A stretch of DNA of 64,000 bases from Enterocloster alcoholdehydrogenati. GTDB taxonomy: Bacteria; Bacillota; Clostridia; Lachnospirales; Lachnospiraceae. Positions 41,258-51,876 of this stretch are shown piece after piece. Positions within the stretch are counted from its first letter, which is position 1, and each line of letters opens with the position of its first letter. Where the stretch lies: NCBI RefSeq assembly GCF_013282095.1, contig NZ_BLTJ01000009.1:1-64000 (forward strand), written 5' to 3'. The translations under genes and the position numbers were made by a program. The notes under the pieces were generated by a model. The model was not told where the DNA came from and ran no database searches. It saw nothing but the letters and a program-made list of their open reading frames with translations.

Positions 41258-42673
41258 TCACGACGACTTATATAAGATATTGCAAAGTCTTTTCCAATTC
41301 ATTGTGACAATTATAATAGTCACAGCTACAAGTATTCCATACCGAATCAGCCAGTTTTCATAGTTCAAGATCAATACTACAGCCAAGGCACTTTCAATGA
41401 TTATTGCTAAGTACATAACGCGATGATCATAAATATCTACATAAAGAATATATTTGGTAATTATATAATGAATAATCATCAGAACAAAATAACTAAAGAA
41501 TGTCGTATACCCTGCCGCAATAAATCCATACTTGGGAATGAAAATAACATTTAGGATAATATTAAGGGTCGCAGCAATTACCGTTCCCATACCTATATAA
41601 GTTGTCTTCTTTAAATGAAGTTCAATATGCTCATAATTTCCATATATAAATTTACATACCAATCCAAGCACAATCGGTGCCACTACCCATTTACCAGACA
41701 GATAATCTTCACCACCTAAAATCCACATGGCCTCCGGTGCCACTGCAATACATCCAATTCCCAGATAGCAACCCAAAAGAATCAGGGGATTCAGGTTCTT
41801 TCGAATCTTTATAAAATCCCTTTTCTTATATGAATCATGGAACCATGGAAGCCATGCCTGACCAATAGAATCTAAAATGAGACTTACCAAAATTGAAAGC
41901 TGATATGCAATAGTATAAACTGCCGTACTCTCTGTACCGCAGACTTTTGTGATCACAACACGATCAGATTGAACTAGTATACTGAGTGAGACACTATTCA
42001 AAACCAACGGAAGAGAAATGAGCAATCCATATTTAGTAAATTCCCAGTTTGCCACCACATTGTGCTTACGAAATGCATTCCACCACAGAGCGATAGAAAG
42101 CAAAATAGTCGGAAAAACGATACCTATAATTCGCCCCAGATATCTTTCCTCTGGGAACACAAATAACAATCCAATAGAACATAAAACCGAAACTACTGTT
42201 GTATATAGTGAAATAAAAATATTCTCTTTGTATCGGTATTGATATTTAAATTTTGCTTGATATAAAGCAATAGTAGGCGCAAACACCAAATAAACAGCAA
42301 GAATTAACACAATATTTTTCGGAAGATCCAACAAATTCGATAGCTGACTACAAAATATAGTACCGGTTACTGCGAAGATAAGACTCATTATAAGGGAAAG
42401 TACCTGCATACAACCTACATATTGATCCAAACGTTCCGTATAATCTAACTTAGCTCGTCCGATACTATATGTCAGATTCAAAGAGCAAAAAGTTAATAAA
42501 AGTGTATACCATGAGGTAAAGGTTGCAGTAATTCCATAATCCTGTTGGGTCATAATTCTTGTAAAAATAGGTGTTGTCAATACAAGAATCGCTTTTGTTG
42601 CTACATTGGAGACTGTATACCATGCTCCCGCACGAAATGCCTTTTTATCAATATTATTTTCCCCTTTAGCCAT
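41258..42673 (-). CDS. Polysaccharide flippase (Wzx/MATE-like)
   Basis: 471 residues, about 12-14 membrane helices. The N-terminus KAFRAGAWYTVSNVATKAILV is typical of polysaccharide biosynthesis flippases that translocate lipid-linked repeat units. Intact length. It sits 2 nt downstream of the pyruvyl transferase gene. Confidence 0.9.
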   Translation of the reverse strand: MAKGENNIDKKAFRAGAWYTVSNVATKAILVLTTPIFTRIMTQQDYGITATFTSWYTLLLTFCSLNLTYSIGRAKLDYTERLDQYVGCMQVLSLIMSLIFAVTGTIFCSQLSNLLDLPKNIVLILAVYLVFAPTIALYQAKFKYQYRYKENIFISLYTTVVSVLCSIGLLFVFPEERYLGRIIGIVFPTILLSIALWWNAFRKHNVVANWEFTKYGLLISLPLVLNSVSLSILVQSDRVVITKVCGTESTAVYTIAYQLSILVSLILDSIGQAWLPWFHDSYKKRDFIKIRKNLNPLILLGCYLGIGCIAVAPEAMWILGGEDYLSGKWVVAPIVLGLVCKFIYGNYEHIELHLKKTTYIGMGTVIAATLNIILNVIFIPKYGFIAAGYTTFFSYFVLMIIHYIITKYILYVDIYDHRVMYLAIIIESALAVVLILNYENWLIRYGILVAVTIIIVTMNWKRLCNILYKSS

Positions 42674-42675
42674 AA

Positions 42676-43749
42676 TTACTCCTTCTCTGTACTTTCTAAA
42701 TAAGATTTCAGAATTTTCAAACTCCGTTCCCGTTTTTGCCTAATCAGAGTATTTATAGTACTGTAATCTAGTGGCTTTGCAATTAATACATCCACATTCA
42801 TCCCGTTATGGTCTGTAATATTTAGCCATTGCCCAAGCGATTCCATTCTAGAGAAATTAGCACGGTTATAATAAAAAACTTCCTTCTCAAAATATAGTGA
42901 AAATAGCAAACCGTGATAAGATGCTGAAAACACATAGCGCGCAAATTCCACTAATCCCAAGAATTCTTCAATTCGTTCCGGCTGAATGGATTCCACATCC
43001 GCTTTCTTTTTTCCATAATTGATGTATTTGACAGGAATATGATATTTTTTCCCCATACGAATAGCATCCTTCAGAATTTTTTCCTCTGGATCACAAAAGT
43101 ACACCAAAATATAATCTTGATATATTGGCTTTACAGCCATATTGTGCCAGTAATCACTCTCCCATAGCATAGTAGGGTCAGCAACTACATCCACTTTCAT
43201 TTGATAAAACTCCTTAATCCACTCCGCAACAAGCTCTTCTCGCACACCAATATGATCAAATTTCTTAATTTCTCTGCCTATTGATTCCACTTTCTCATCC
43301 ATCCATTTTAATCCTGCTGAAGATCCAAAGGCTATTCTTTTTTTTTTCGGTTCTACAAAATCTAAGAAATAAGACATATCATTTCCAGTCACATTCAACC
43401 CCCAAACAATATCGCTACCTACAACAAATGTATCAAAGTCAAAATTGACATCACCAATAGTCTGGCGGGTAAACGTTTGCGTTAGCTTTACATTTTCAGC
43501 AAAAAACTGATTAAATACTTTTGCCTTTCTGTGAATAACTGGTGTATATTTCATTTTTCTGTAAAACATACGCAAGCTTTTTACTGGACCAGTCATAAAC
43601 TCTCGATTTTCTATTGCCTCACATCGATAATCAATAATGCTGATATCATATCCCATTTCACGAATTTTAGAATACAAGCCATAAGTCTGCAAAGCTGATC
43701 CAAAATTAGTTGTATGGTGGATTGTTAAAAGCCCTATTCTATTTGACAT
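42676..43749 (-). CDS. Polysaccharide pyruvyl transferase family protein
   Basis: 357 residues. The N-terminal LTIHHTTNFGSALQTYGLYS and the central FVVGSDIVWG and ADPTMLWESDYW are standard for CsaB-like pyruvyl transferases, which add ketal pyruvate from PEP to glycans. It overlaps the polymerase gene by 16 nt. Confidence 0.88.
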   Translation of the reverse strand: MSNRIGLLTIHHTTNFGSALQTYGLYSKIREMGYDISIIDYRCEAIENREFMTGPVKSLRMFYRKMKYTPVIHRKAKVFNQFFAENVKLTQTFTRQTIGDVNFDFDTFVVGSDIVWGLNVTGNDMSYFLDFVEPKKKRIAFGSSAGLKWMDEKVESIGREIKKFDHIGVREELVAEWIKEFYQMKVDVVADPTMLWESDYWHNMAVKPIYQDYILVYFCDPEEKILKDAIRMGKKYHIPVKYINYGKKKADVESIQPERIEEFLGLVEFARYVFSASYHGLLFSLYFEKEVFYYNRANFSRMESLGQWLNITDHNGMNVDVLIAKPLDYSTINTLIRQKRERSLKILKSYLESTEKE

Positions 43750-44906
43750 TTTTGATCTCCCTTTTCTATATATTTATCAATATGATCTCCATGCCAAGAA
43801 AAATACTCACTCAAAACCATTAGAACAAAAAAATAGTTCAATGATGACGGCACTTCGCTAACCATAGTGATCTCTAATCCTAAAATTCCCGCAAGCATGG
43901 CACACTTCAATTTTGAAGAAGAATATTTCTTAAAAAAACGTACTGCAAATACCAGAATCAGCACAAACAATGCTAAATCAACAATACCACCTTCTACACA
44001 GTGCTGCAAAAAATCATTGTGTACATACGATGTACTCGTTGCATACTGTCCCCTTGAAACATTGGCCATCGCATAACCGTATCCAAACAATGGTTTTTGT
44101 AAAAATGTTAATATGGCATTATTCCAAATCACGAGGCGCCCCGTCATTGTCATTGACTCCCCTAGCAAATTTTCAAAAATAAATTTCATATAATCAAAGT
44201 TTTGAAGAAAAACAATAGCAAAATTATAAATTACCAAAATGATTACATACACTGTTGCAGGAATCTTATCAAACTTGATTCGATAAAACACAGCATATAA
44301 TACCAAGAAGATTACCATACCCAATATTGCTGTAGAAACTGACTCCTTTAGAATAAAAAAACTATTGATTAAAATAACAAGACTTGCATATCTTTGAAAT
44401 CTTCGTCTATCCTGTCCTTTGGTATATGCCGCAACAAATATTACCATAATAAGCATCATAGGGAATGAAATAATCGTAAAATTTGTTCTTTGGCCAAACA
44501 AATATGTATTAAACACCATTCCATTACCAGCCAGTAAATTAAGCACCGTGTAAATCGTAAACATCAATGCAATTGTTCTGCACATACTTTTAGCATTTTT
44601 ATTCAATTGATAATCGACAAGGAGACACACAATCGCTGCACCAAGCGTATTGCGAATCAAAGGGGTGCTAAATCCACCTTTATAAACAGTCAACAAAAAC
44701 ATATAAGCCTCTCGGACTATTACTATAGTCGTAACTACTGAAGGTCTGTAGCGATAACACGCTACCTTTAAAACAATACATACGCATGATAACACAAACC
44801 ACATATCAAAAAGACTGCTGATCACCCTATATTCCGAAAAACCCGGTAATTTAAAAAAAGGGATCAACAAGAACAAATTTATAAGTAATTTCTTTGATAT
44901 TTTCAT
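43734..44906 (-). CDS. O-antigen ligase/polymerase-like protein (Wzy)
   Basis: 390 residues with about ten membrane helices. A large extracellular loop carries GRLVIWNNAILTFLQKPLFG and HNDFLQHCVEGG, the Wzy_C/O-antigen ligase signature. It is the likely polymerase of the repeat units, there being no other candidate in the locus. Confidence 0.87.
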   Translation of the reverse strand: MKISKKLLINLFLLIPFFKLPGFSEYRVISSLFDMWFVLSCVCIVLKVACYRYRPSVVTTIVIVREAYMFLLTVYKGGFSTPLIRNTLGAAIVCLLVDYQLNKNAKSMCRTIALMFTIYTVLNLLAGNGMVFNTYLFGQRTNFTIISFPMMLIMVIFVAAYTKGQDRRRFQRYASLVILINSFFILKESVSTAILGMVIFLVLYAVFYRIKFDKIPATVYVIILVIYNFAIVFLQNFDYMKFIFENLLGESMTMTGRLVIWNNAILTFLQKPLFGYGYAMANVSRGQYATSTSYVHNDFLQHCVEGGIVDLALFVLILVFAVRFFKKYSSSKLKCAMLAGILGLEITMVSEVPSSLNYFFVLMVLSEYFSWHGDHIDKYIEKGDQKCQIE

Positions 44907-44964
44907 TTTTCACATCCTTGCCTGTTAATATCAACGAACATTTAATTTACTGGGATATTTATGC

Positions 44965-46089
44965 TTATTCTTTATCCTTTATCCCTTTAACTATTATTTT
45001 ATCAATAGCAGAACAGAGTACAGATTCTGTTTTAAGCAAAATAACGTCTATTTTAGTGGCCGTTATATCATATAATGGATATAAAAATTTCTTTTCTACA
45101 CGACTAATTAGCAAATCAATTCCCCAGCAAACTATAAATACCAATGCTACCGCTACAATGGAGAAAGGGAAAAAAACGGCCGTTTCCAAGTAGCGCGACC
45201 CGCGGAAAAGTTTCTCAAATGGTGATACTGTGCTGTGCAGAATATAAATACCAAAAGTTGCTTTTCCCCAGCTATTAATCAGCATAGACTGTATTTTTAT
45301 CTGTTTGCACCCCAAAAACAAGCATAGGCTTGCGACAAAAACAGGAAGATACCAGTTTGCTGTAAAATAGTAAATATGATCTCTAGCAACAGCAAAATAC
45401 TGACCTAAGAATTTCAAACTTTGGACAGAACACCAAAGTCCAAATATCAGAATTGTAAATGTCAGAAAACACTTGTGGGAACTTATCGTTATCTCTGCTA
45501 GATAAATTCGAATATAGGCCGCCACACTATATAGATATATAAACCAAGCAAATCTGGACACCCAAATTTCTTCTAGTGTTATCATCGATAAAATGGTAAA
45601 CAACACCCCTATAACCAAAAGCATCCGGAAATAATCTTCCTGCGGTAGTTTCATTAGCATCGTATTCAAAAACGGACTTAGCAGCAACAATCCAAGATGC
45701 ATACTGACGTACCAATATTTCATCGTCAGAATTGGGAATAAATCTCTAATCCACTGCATCCCACTGTTGTTCGTATATCCAATACAGCCAAGCATACACA
45801 CCGTTACAATTCCGTAAAGAAAAACCTTAGAATATAAATAAAAAATTTTTTTGGTGGAAAATTGCTTTTTGATCAAAAAATATCCACTGATTAACACAAA
45901 ACAATTAACGCCTATTGTTCCAAATATGCGCATTAAATTCAGATACAATTCGTTTGGTGCCCAAACAAATATATCACTTTTGGCTGTCATTGCATCTCCC
46001 AAATGCTGGAATAAAATCATAATCATAGCTATGCAACGTAATAACTCAAAATTTGTACTTCTTTTTCCTACGTTAATTCTCTCATCCAT
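44965..46089 (-). CDS. Acyltransferase 3 family membrane protein
   Basis: 374 residues, about ten helices. FELLRCIAMIMILFQHLGDA and CFVLISGYFLIKKQF match acyltransferase 3. Probably O-acetylates the polysaccharide. It overlaps the upstream hexapeptide-repeat transferase by 8 nt. Confidence 0.87.
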   Translation of the reverse strand: MDERINVGKRSTNFELLRCIAMIMILFQHLGDAMTAKSDIFVWAPNELYLNLMRIFGTIGVNCFVLISGYFLIKKQFSTKKIFYLYSKVFLYGIVTVCMLGCIGYTNNSGMQWIRDLFPILTMKYWYVSMHLGLLLLSPFLNTMLMKLPQEDYFRMLLVIGVLFTILSMITLEEIWVSRFAWFIYLYSVAAYIRIYLAEITISSHKCFLTFTILIFGLWCSVQSLKFLGQYFAVARDHIYYFTANWYLPVFVASLCLFLGCKQIKIQSMLINSWGKATFGIYILHSTVSPFEKLFRGSRYLETAVFFPFSIVAVALVFIVCWGIDLLISRVEKKFLYPLYDITATKIDVILLKTESVLCSAIDKIIVKGIKDKE

Positions 46090-46654
46090 CCTTTTTACCC
46101 CAAAAGTATTGTTTCAATGCCTCTTTATCTTCCCGATCCCATGGTCTGTCTTTACAAGTTTCTGCACGTCTCGCCGCCAATTCAGAAAGAAATCCAATTA
46201 CCTTTGCAGGATTTCCGCCTACAATTGCACCCTCCGGAACATCCTTTGTAACTACGCTCCCCGCAGCTACCACTGCATTAGGGCCAATTTTAATATTATA
46301 CAGTAAAGTAACATTGGCTCCAATAACACAATTATCCAGTATTTGAATTTTTCCCATATAAAATTGATTATCTCCACAGGGGTATTGGGGATCATTCATG
46401 TCCCTGAGCATAGACTGGATTACATCATGTGTAATAAAGCGCACATTGGCCGCGATATTCACGTTACGACCGATGGATACCAATTGGGGTTCACTTGGAA
46501 TCGAAAATGGCTGGTACATCCCACCCTCTCCATATGAATGAAATATATTCCATTTTCGTAACAGATCCGCTCTTTTTCTACTATTATTGCCGCTTTTTAA
46601 AAACAGCCGCAGAGACAGTATACCTTTATTATTCAAAACTCGATGCCTTTTCAC
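46082..46654 (-). CDS. Hexapeptide-repeat acetyltransferase
   Basis: 190 residues. Left-handed beta-helix repeats are seen in IGRNVNIAANVRFITHDV, CVIGANVTLLYNIKIGPNAV and VVAAGSVVTKDVPEGAIVGG, ending NPAKVIG. Member of the LbH acyltransferases that acetylate sugars in the cytoplasm. Strongly basic N-terminus. Confidence 0.87.
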   Translation of the reverse strand: MKRHRVLNNKGILSLRLFLKSGNNSRKRADLLRKWNIFHSYGEGGMYQPFSIPSEPQLVSIGRNVNIAANVRFITHDVIQSMLRDMNDPQYPCGDNQFYMGKIQILDNCVIGANVTLLYNIKIGPNAVVAAGSVVTKDVPEGAIVGGNPAKVIGFLSELAARRAETCKDRPWDREDKEALKQYFWGKKDG

Positions 46655-46678
46655 GTTTATACATCCTCCCTTAGGCTC

Positions 46679-47860
46679 TTATGAGCAAAACAGTTTATCA
46701 TACCCCTCTATGAATGCTGCATTTCCATACTCATGTTTCAAAAGATACTGTGTGTACGTCTCCTTATATTCCTGCATTCGGATAATTCCTTGCGCAATTT
46801 TTTTAGGGTTCATCTCTACAATCATACCTTCCTTTTCGTTCAGTTGATCGTGGACAGTTGTATAATTGGTAGCTACTATCGGCTTTCCAAGAATTTTGGC
46901 TTCATCCAATACAATAGATTTACCCTCATATCGGGATGGCTGTACCACTATATCTGCACAGTGAAGATACGGATAAGGATTTAACTTTGAACCAATAAAA
47001 AAAACACAATCCGCCACATCAGAATTGTTCGCCTGATCCAACAATTTTTCTTCTAATTCACCAGACCCAAGAATATACCATTTAAAGCGGAAACCTTGTT
47101 TCTTCATAATTGCTGCAGCCTCTATCGCCATGTCAAATCCCTTTTGTGGATGAAGTCTACCAATTGAGACCAAAATCGTTTGATCCCCAGAATATTCTTT
47201 TGGAATAAATTCATTTGCCATATTGCGAATTACACTGGATGTGGTTAAATTTGGCAATACAGATATTCGTTCTGACAATCTAGGGAAAGTATTGCGTAGC
47301 ACATCTGCACACTTGTCCGATATAGTTACAATATCAGATAACATTTCAAAGTACGGCAAATCTATTTCTGCAGACAGTCCCGTTTTCGTGTACTCATTAT
47401 GTACCCAACCAATTTTTTTCTTTGCATGAACTTTATCTACAAGATAGTAAATTGGCTCGCTATGTAAATATGCAATTGCTGTATCATACTCCTTTTCCAT
47501 TTCTGGAATAATATGTCGGTAAAACAATCTCCAGCGATACTGTTTAGATTTCAATTCTTTTCCTCCAATTATTCGAGAAATCACCGTAGAAACCACTCTA
47601 TATCCTACTTTAAAAAAGCCTGATTCTTTGACTTGTTGCTTTAGTCTGCTATTCGAATACATACTTTTTAGAATCTTCTGTTCGTCAGTAATAATGCGAG
47701 CTTCTTTTGGCACTTGCTTTAAAAACATCCCTTTATCCTGAAACAGAAGAAGGTCTACATCATATACCGAATAATCCATGAGCTGTAGCAAGTTCACTAG
47801 GCTACGTTCTGCGCCACCACTATTCAGATTACTCATCACAAATAATAAGCGTTTCTTCAC
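46679..47860 (-). CDS. Glycosyltransferase, GT4 type
   Basis: About 393 residues. The donor-binding C-domain has ILVSIGRLHPQKGFDMAIEA and PSRYEGKSIVLDEAK, with the E-x7-E motif. The N-terminal domain begins LLFVMSNLNSGGAERSLVN. The start is a GTG overlapping the previous stop (GTGA) with GGAGG upstream. Retaining sugar transferase of the repeat-unit pathway. Confidence 0.9.
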   Translation of the reverse strand: MKKRLLFVMSNLNSGGAERSLVNLLQLMDYSVYDVDLLLFQDKGMFLKQVPKEARIITDEQKILKSMYSNSRLKQQVKESGFFKVGYRVVSTVISRIIGGKELKSKQYRWRLFYRHIIPEMEKEYDTAIAYLHSEPIYYLVDKVHAKKKIGWVHNEYTKTGLSAEIDLPYFEMLSDIVTISDKCADVLRNTFPRLSERISVLPNLTTSSVIRNMANEFIPKEYSGDQTILVSIGRLHPQKGFDMAIEAAAIMKKQGFRFKWYILGSGELEEKLLDQANNSDVADCVFFIGSKLNPYPYLHCADIVVQPSRYEGKSIVLDEAKILGKPIVATNYTTVHDQLNEKEGMIVEMNPKKIAQGIIRMQEYKETYTQYLLKHEYGNAAFIEGYDKLFCS

Positions 47861-48942
47861 TTCAATTCCTCCATAACTCGCAATACAGCTGCGACCCATT
47901 TCAAGTAGATCTTTTCTACAGAAAGTCGTTCCACGGTCTTATGTGCAGCATATCCGAGTTGTTTTCTCATATGCTCATCTCTACCTAACTCCAACAACTT
48001 ATTTGCAAGAAAATCTACATCACCAATTTCGAACAAATATCCATTTTCCCCCTGCTCAATCAATTCACTTGGACCACTCACACAATCGCTGGATACACAT
48101 GGCAACATTGCATACATCGCTTCGCACAAAACATTAGGAAATCCCTCATAATAAGAAGAAAGGACAAAGATACTTCCCTTACTCATGTCGTAGAAAGGTC
48201 GCTCTGTGCGTCCACACAGTATTGCTCGTCCCTGTAATCCCTGTTTTTCAATTTCGTTCTGCAATTCCTGCTGCATTTCTCCAATGCCATAGATTTTCAG
48301 TTTCCACCCATCCATTTTGTTAGAAACTTTTGCAAATGCACGAATCAGTGTAACAAAATCTTTCTGCGGTTCCAAACGCCCCATAGATACAATAATTTTT
48401 TCACGTTGCAGTTTTTCATTATTAACTTGCTTTTGCAACATATTAAAGTCCACGGGATTTTCAATTACAGTAATTTTTTTTTGTAGGTAAGATGGATAAA
48501 AAGATCTAATTTTTTCTGTCTGCACAAAAATCCCATCTGCCCGGCGATACAATTGGCAGCTAAGCCAAAACACCAATTTAGAATGCTCTTTCAGAGGATT
48601 GTTTCTATCGCAAACAATTACTTTTCGTTTTGTTCCAAATGCCGCCAATAATGTCAGCATATTGCATCTACTTAAGAATGAAATTGTAACACCTTTTCCA
48701 TTGTCACGCACATATTTTCTAATAGTGAGAAAATCTTGCCAATTTTCACGAATTTTCCCCAACTTTGTATGATTTGCATGGATAACCGAAACACGCCCAT
48801 CAATTTGATAAAATTGGGGGCGCTTATCCAACGTCAAAATAGAAACATCATTTTCATCCTGAGCAAAGCTCTTGGCTAAAATTGAAAGAACCTTTTCAGC
48901 TCCTCCGCCAGACAAACTACTAATTAAAAATTGAATTTTCAT
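47857..48942 (-). CDS. Glycosyltransferase, GT4 type
   Basis: 361 residues. It has QFLISSLSGGGAEKVLSILA at the N-terminus, IIVSMGRLEPQKDFVTLIRA and SSYYEGFPNVLCEAM (E-x7-E) in the C-domain. Similar in outline to the next gene downstream, so the two may add related sugars. Donor and acceptor unknown. Confidence 0.9.
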   Translation of the reverse strand: MKIQFLISSLSGGGAEKVLSILAKSFAQDENDVSILTLDKRPQFYQIDGRVSVIHANHTKLGKIRENWQDFLTIRKYVRDNGKGVTISFLSRCNMLTLLAAFGTKRKVIVCDRNNPLKEHSKLVFWLSCQLYRRADGIFVQTEKIRSFYPSYLQKKITVIENPVDFNMLQKQVNNEKLQREKIIVSMGRLEPQKDFVTLIRAFAKVSNKMDGWKLKIYGIGEMQQELQNEIEKQGLQGRAILCGRTERPFYDMSKGSIFVLSSYYEGFPNVLCEAMYAMLPCVSSDCVSGPSELIEQGENGYLFEIGDVDFLANKLLELGRDEHMRKQLGYAAHKTVERLSVEKIYLKWVAAVLRVMEELK

Positions 48943-48943
48943 A

Positions 48944-49492
48944 TTATCTCCATATATTCTTAAGCAAAACTTTCTTTTTAGCGTCTTGCCTCATACCAGC
49001 TGTATGCAACACAAACGGAAAGTTACCTTGATAATATTCTTCTATTGTTTTAACTGGTCTTGCAGGGACTCCACAAGCAACTGTATTGTCCGGTATGTTT
49101 TTTGTTACAACGGAACCACAGCCAATAATACAGTTGTTACCAATTGTGACACCAGGCATCACAATCGTATTCCATCCGATATGGACATTATTCCCTACAT
49201 GAATTGCACCAAATTTGTCTGCATTTTTCATATCATCTTTGCACCGGCGCAGTACCCACATTCCGCCATCATGCGTACAAAATTTCACACCATTGGTAAT
49301 TCTTACATGATCTCCAATAATAATCAGATATGGCTCGCTACCAAAATTCACATCACGATAAATCTCACAGTTAGTCCCTATTTTTACTCCACTCTTTTTT
49401 AAAAGATTTGTTCTCTTTGTACATCCTGCCAAACTCCACAGTACCTTAAATAATACCTGATTCATTTTGTAATTTTTCTCCCAAATAACCAA
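48944..49492 (-). CDS. Hexapeptide-repeat acyltransferase
   Basis: 182 residues with LbH repeats (IGTNCEIYRDVNFGSEPYLI, VGNNVHIGWNTIVMPGVTIG, CIIGCGSVVTKNIPD) and the usual GVPARPVKTI end. Belongs to the maltose/galactoside O-acetyltransferase group. A second Met at residue 10 is an alternative start. Confidence 0.87.
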   Translation of the reverse strand: MVIWEKNYKMNQVLFKVLWSLAGCTKRTNLLKKSGVKIGTNCEIYRDVNFGSEPYLIIIGDHVRITNGVKFCTHDGGMWVLRRCKDDMKNADKFGAIHVGNNVHIGWNTIVMPGVTIGNNCIIGCGSVVTKNIPDNTVACGVPARPVKTIEEYYQGNFPFVLHTAGMRQDAKKKVLLKNIWR

Positions 49493-49505
49493 TTAAATAG
49501 TTTTC

Positions 49506-50756
49506 TTAATCTCTCAGGAAAATGTCTCTTGTATAAACTATATCCTTTACATCATCCAAGCACGTATCATATCGGTTAGCAATAATTGCCTGACTTTGAG
49601 CTTTAAACTGTTCCAAATCATTTATCACCTTGCTCCCAAAGAACGTTTCTCCATCTTTCAATGTAGGTTCATAAATAATAACCGTTGCCCCCTTAGCCTT
49701 AATACGTTTCATGACTCCCTGAATAGAAGACTGGCGAAAATTATCGGAATTTGATTTCATTGTCAGACGATAAACACCCACTGTAACTTCTTTTTCCTTG
49801 TTTTTATTCCACTCATCATTTGCTTCATAGGATCCAGTTAACTCTAATACACGGTCTGCAATAAAATCCTTTCTAGTTCGGTTGGATTCAACAATGGCCT
49901 CTATCAGATTTTCAGGTACATTTTCATAGTTTGCTAGTAACTGTTTTGTATCCTTTGGCAAACAATAACCACCATATCCGAAAGATGGATTATTATAGTG
50001 TGTACCAATTCTAGGATCAAGGCAAACACCATTAATAATTTCTTGAGTGCTCAGACCTTTCATTTCAGCATAGGTATCCAATTCATTGAAATATGATACT
50101 CGTAAAGCAAGATATGTATTTGCAAATAATTTTACCGCTTCCGCTTCAGTAAACCCCATAAAGAGAGTATCAATATCTTCCTTAATAGCCCCTTCTTGGA
50201 GCAATTCTGCAAATATATGGGCTGCCTTTATCAGCCGTGCATTCTTTGTGTCTGTACCCACAATAATCCTAGATGGATGCAAATTATCATACAAAGCCTT
50301 TGATTCTCTAAGAAATTCCGGGCTAAAAATAATATTATCACAATGATATTTTTCTCGAATAGACGCAGTGAAACCTACAGGTATCGTAGATTTGATCACC
50401 ATGATTGCATCAGGATTATACTTGATAACCAGCTGAATAACAGCTTCTACTGCAGATGTATCAAAAAAATTCTTTTTAGGATCGTAGTTGGTTGGCGCTG
50501 CAATTACTACAAAATCTGCGTCTTTATATGCCACTTCTGCATCCAAGGTAGCAGTTAAATCAAGTTCCTTTTCTGCCAGATATTTTTCAATATACTCATC
50601 CTGAATCGGGGTTTTTCTCTGATTAATCAACTCCACTTTTTCAGGAACAATATCCACTGCAATGACTTTATGATGCTGAGAGAGCAAAGTAGCAACACTC
50701 AACCCCACATAACCAGTACCAGCAACCGCAATTCTAAGTTCTTTAAATTCTCTCAT
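49506..50756 (-). CDS. ugd: UDP-glucose 6-dehydrogenase
   Basis: 416 residues. NAD-binding [16 protein letters not shown] is near the N-terminus, the catalytic cysteine is in [15 protein letters not shown], and [20 protein letters not shown] is typical. It oxidises UDP-glucose to UDP-glucuronate, which the adjacent epimerase can convert to UDP-galacturonate. Start at the ATG 8 nt after GGAGG. Confidence 0.93.
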   Translation of the reverse strand: MREFKELRIAVAGTGYVGLSVATLLSQHHKVIAVDIVPEKVELINQRKTPIQDEYIEKYLAEKELDLTATLDAEVAYKDADFVVIAAPTNYDPKKNFFDTSAVEAVIQLVIKYNPDAIMVIKSTIPVGFTASIREKYHCDNIIFSPEFLRESKALYDNLHPSRIIVGTDTKNARLIKAAHIFAELLQEGAIKEDIDTLFMGFTEAEAVKLFANTYLALRVSYFNELDTYAEMKGLSTQEIINGVCLDPRIGTHYNNPSFGYGGYCLPKDTKQLLANYENVPENLIEAIVESNRTRKDFIADRVLELTGSYEANDEWNKNKEKEVTVGVYRLTMKSNSDNFRQSSIQGVMKRIKAKGATVIIYEPTLKDGETFFGSKVINDLEQFKAQSQAIIANRYDTCLDDVKDIVYTRDIFLRD

Positions 50757-50777
50757 TTTTATTTCCTCCATCACCTA

Positions 50778-51854
50778 CTATAAGTTCACACTCATATAAA
50801 AATCTTTGTACCACTGCGCAAACTTCCGCAGTCCAGTACGCAGCGACGTGGATGGTCTAAATCCATAATCATGCTCTAATGCTTCCGTATCAGCATAGGT
50901 AATTGTAACATCACCAGGCTGCATAGGTACCAGTTGTTTATGTGCTTCAAAATTATAATCCTCTGGTAATACGCCAGCTCTAATCAACTCTTCTTGTAAA
51001 ATTTGAATAAAATCCAACAGTTTTTCTGGTTGATTATTACCGATATTATAAACTGCATATGGAGGAATTGGGAGACCATCTTCTCCATTCTTCTTTTCCG
51101 GAGCCCCCTGCATAACACGGATAACTCCCTCTATAATATCGTCTATGTATGTAAAATCTCTTTTACAATTACCATAGTTAAAAATTTGAATAGTTTCCCC
51201 ATTTAACAATTTATTTGTGAAATCAAAGTAAGCCATATCCGGACGGCCAGCAGGTCCATAAACTGTGAAAAAACGTAGGCCCGTTGATGGAATGTTATAT
51301 AATTTAGAATATGCGTGTGCCATTAATTCATTACTCTTCTTGGTTGCTGCATACAAAGACACTGGATTATCTACTTTATCTGCTGTGGAGTATGGTACCT
51401 TTTTATTAGTACCGTACACACTGCTGGAGCTTGCATATACTAAATGTTCTACACCTTTTTCATCATTATCATAAGAATGGCGACACGCCTCCAAAATATT
51501 GTAAAAACCAACCAAATTAGATTCAATATATGCATCTGGATTCGTGATAGAGTAGCGGACTCCAGCCTGAGCCCCAAGGTTTACAACTACAGCAGGCCTA
51601 TATTTCTCAAAAATAGCAGTGATTAAAGATTTATCTGCCAAATCACCTTTAATAAATACAAAATTAGAATTCTTAGAAAGTTCTTGTAAACGTGTTTCTT
51701 TCAGTCGCACATCATAGTAATCATTCATATTATCAACACCAACGACTTTCACATCATCGATATCTGCCAATAATCTTTTTACAAGATTTGAACCAATAAA
51801 TCCTGCAGCACCTGTTACAAAAACCGTTTTATTTTTTAATTCTACATACTGCAT
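50778..51854 (-). CDS. NAD-dependent epimerase, probably UDP-glucuronate 4-epimerase
   Basis: 358 residues. GAAGFIGSNLVKRLL, ASSSSVYG and the YAATK active-site Tyr-Lys are the extended SDR signatures. The YFDFTNKLLNGETIQIFNYG stretch and pairing with UDP-glucose dehydrogenase fit CapI/Gla-type 4-epimerases. Product would be UDP-galacturonate. Start at the ATG after AGAGGA. Confidence 0.88.
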   Translation of the reverse strand: MQYVELKNKTVFVTGAAGFIGSNLVKRLLADIDDVKVVGVDNMNDYYDVRLKETRLQELSKNSNFVFIKGDLADKSLITAIFEKYRPAVVVNLGAQAGVRYSITNPDAYIESNLVGFYNILEACRHSYDNDEKGVEHLVYASSSSVYGTNKKVPYSTADKVDNPVSLYAATKKSNELMAHAYSKLYNIPSTGLRFFTVYGPAGRPDMAYFDFTNKLLNGETIQIFNYGNCKRDFTYIDDIIEGVIRVMQGAPEKKNGEDGLPIPPYAVYNIGNNQPEKLLDFIQILQEELIRAGVLPEDYNFEAHKQLVPMQPGDVTITYADTEALEHDYGFRPSTSLRTGLRKFAQWYKDFYMSVNL

Positions 51855-51876
51855 AATTAACATCCTCTTTAACTCT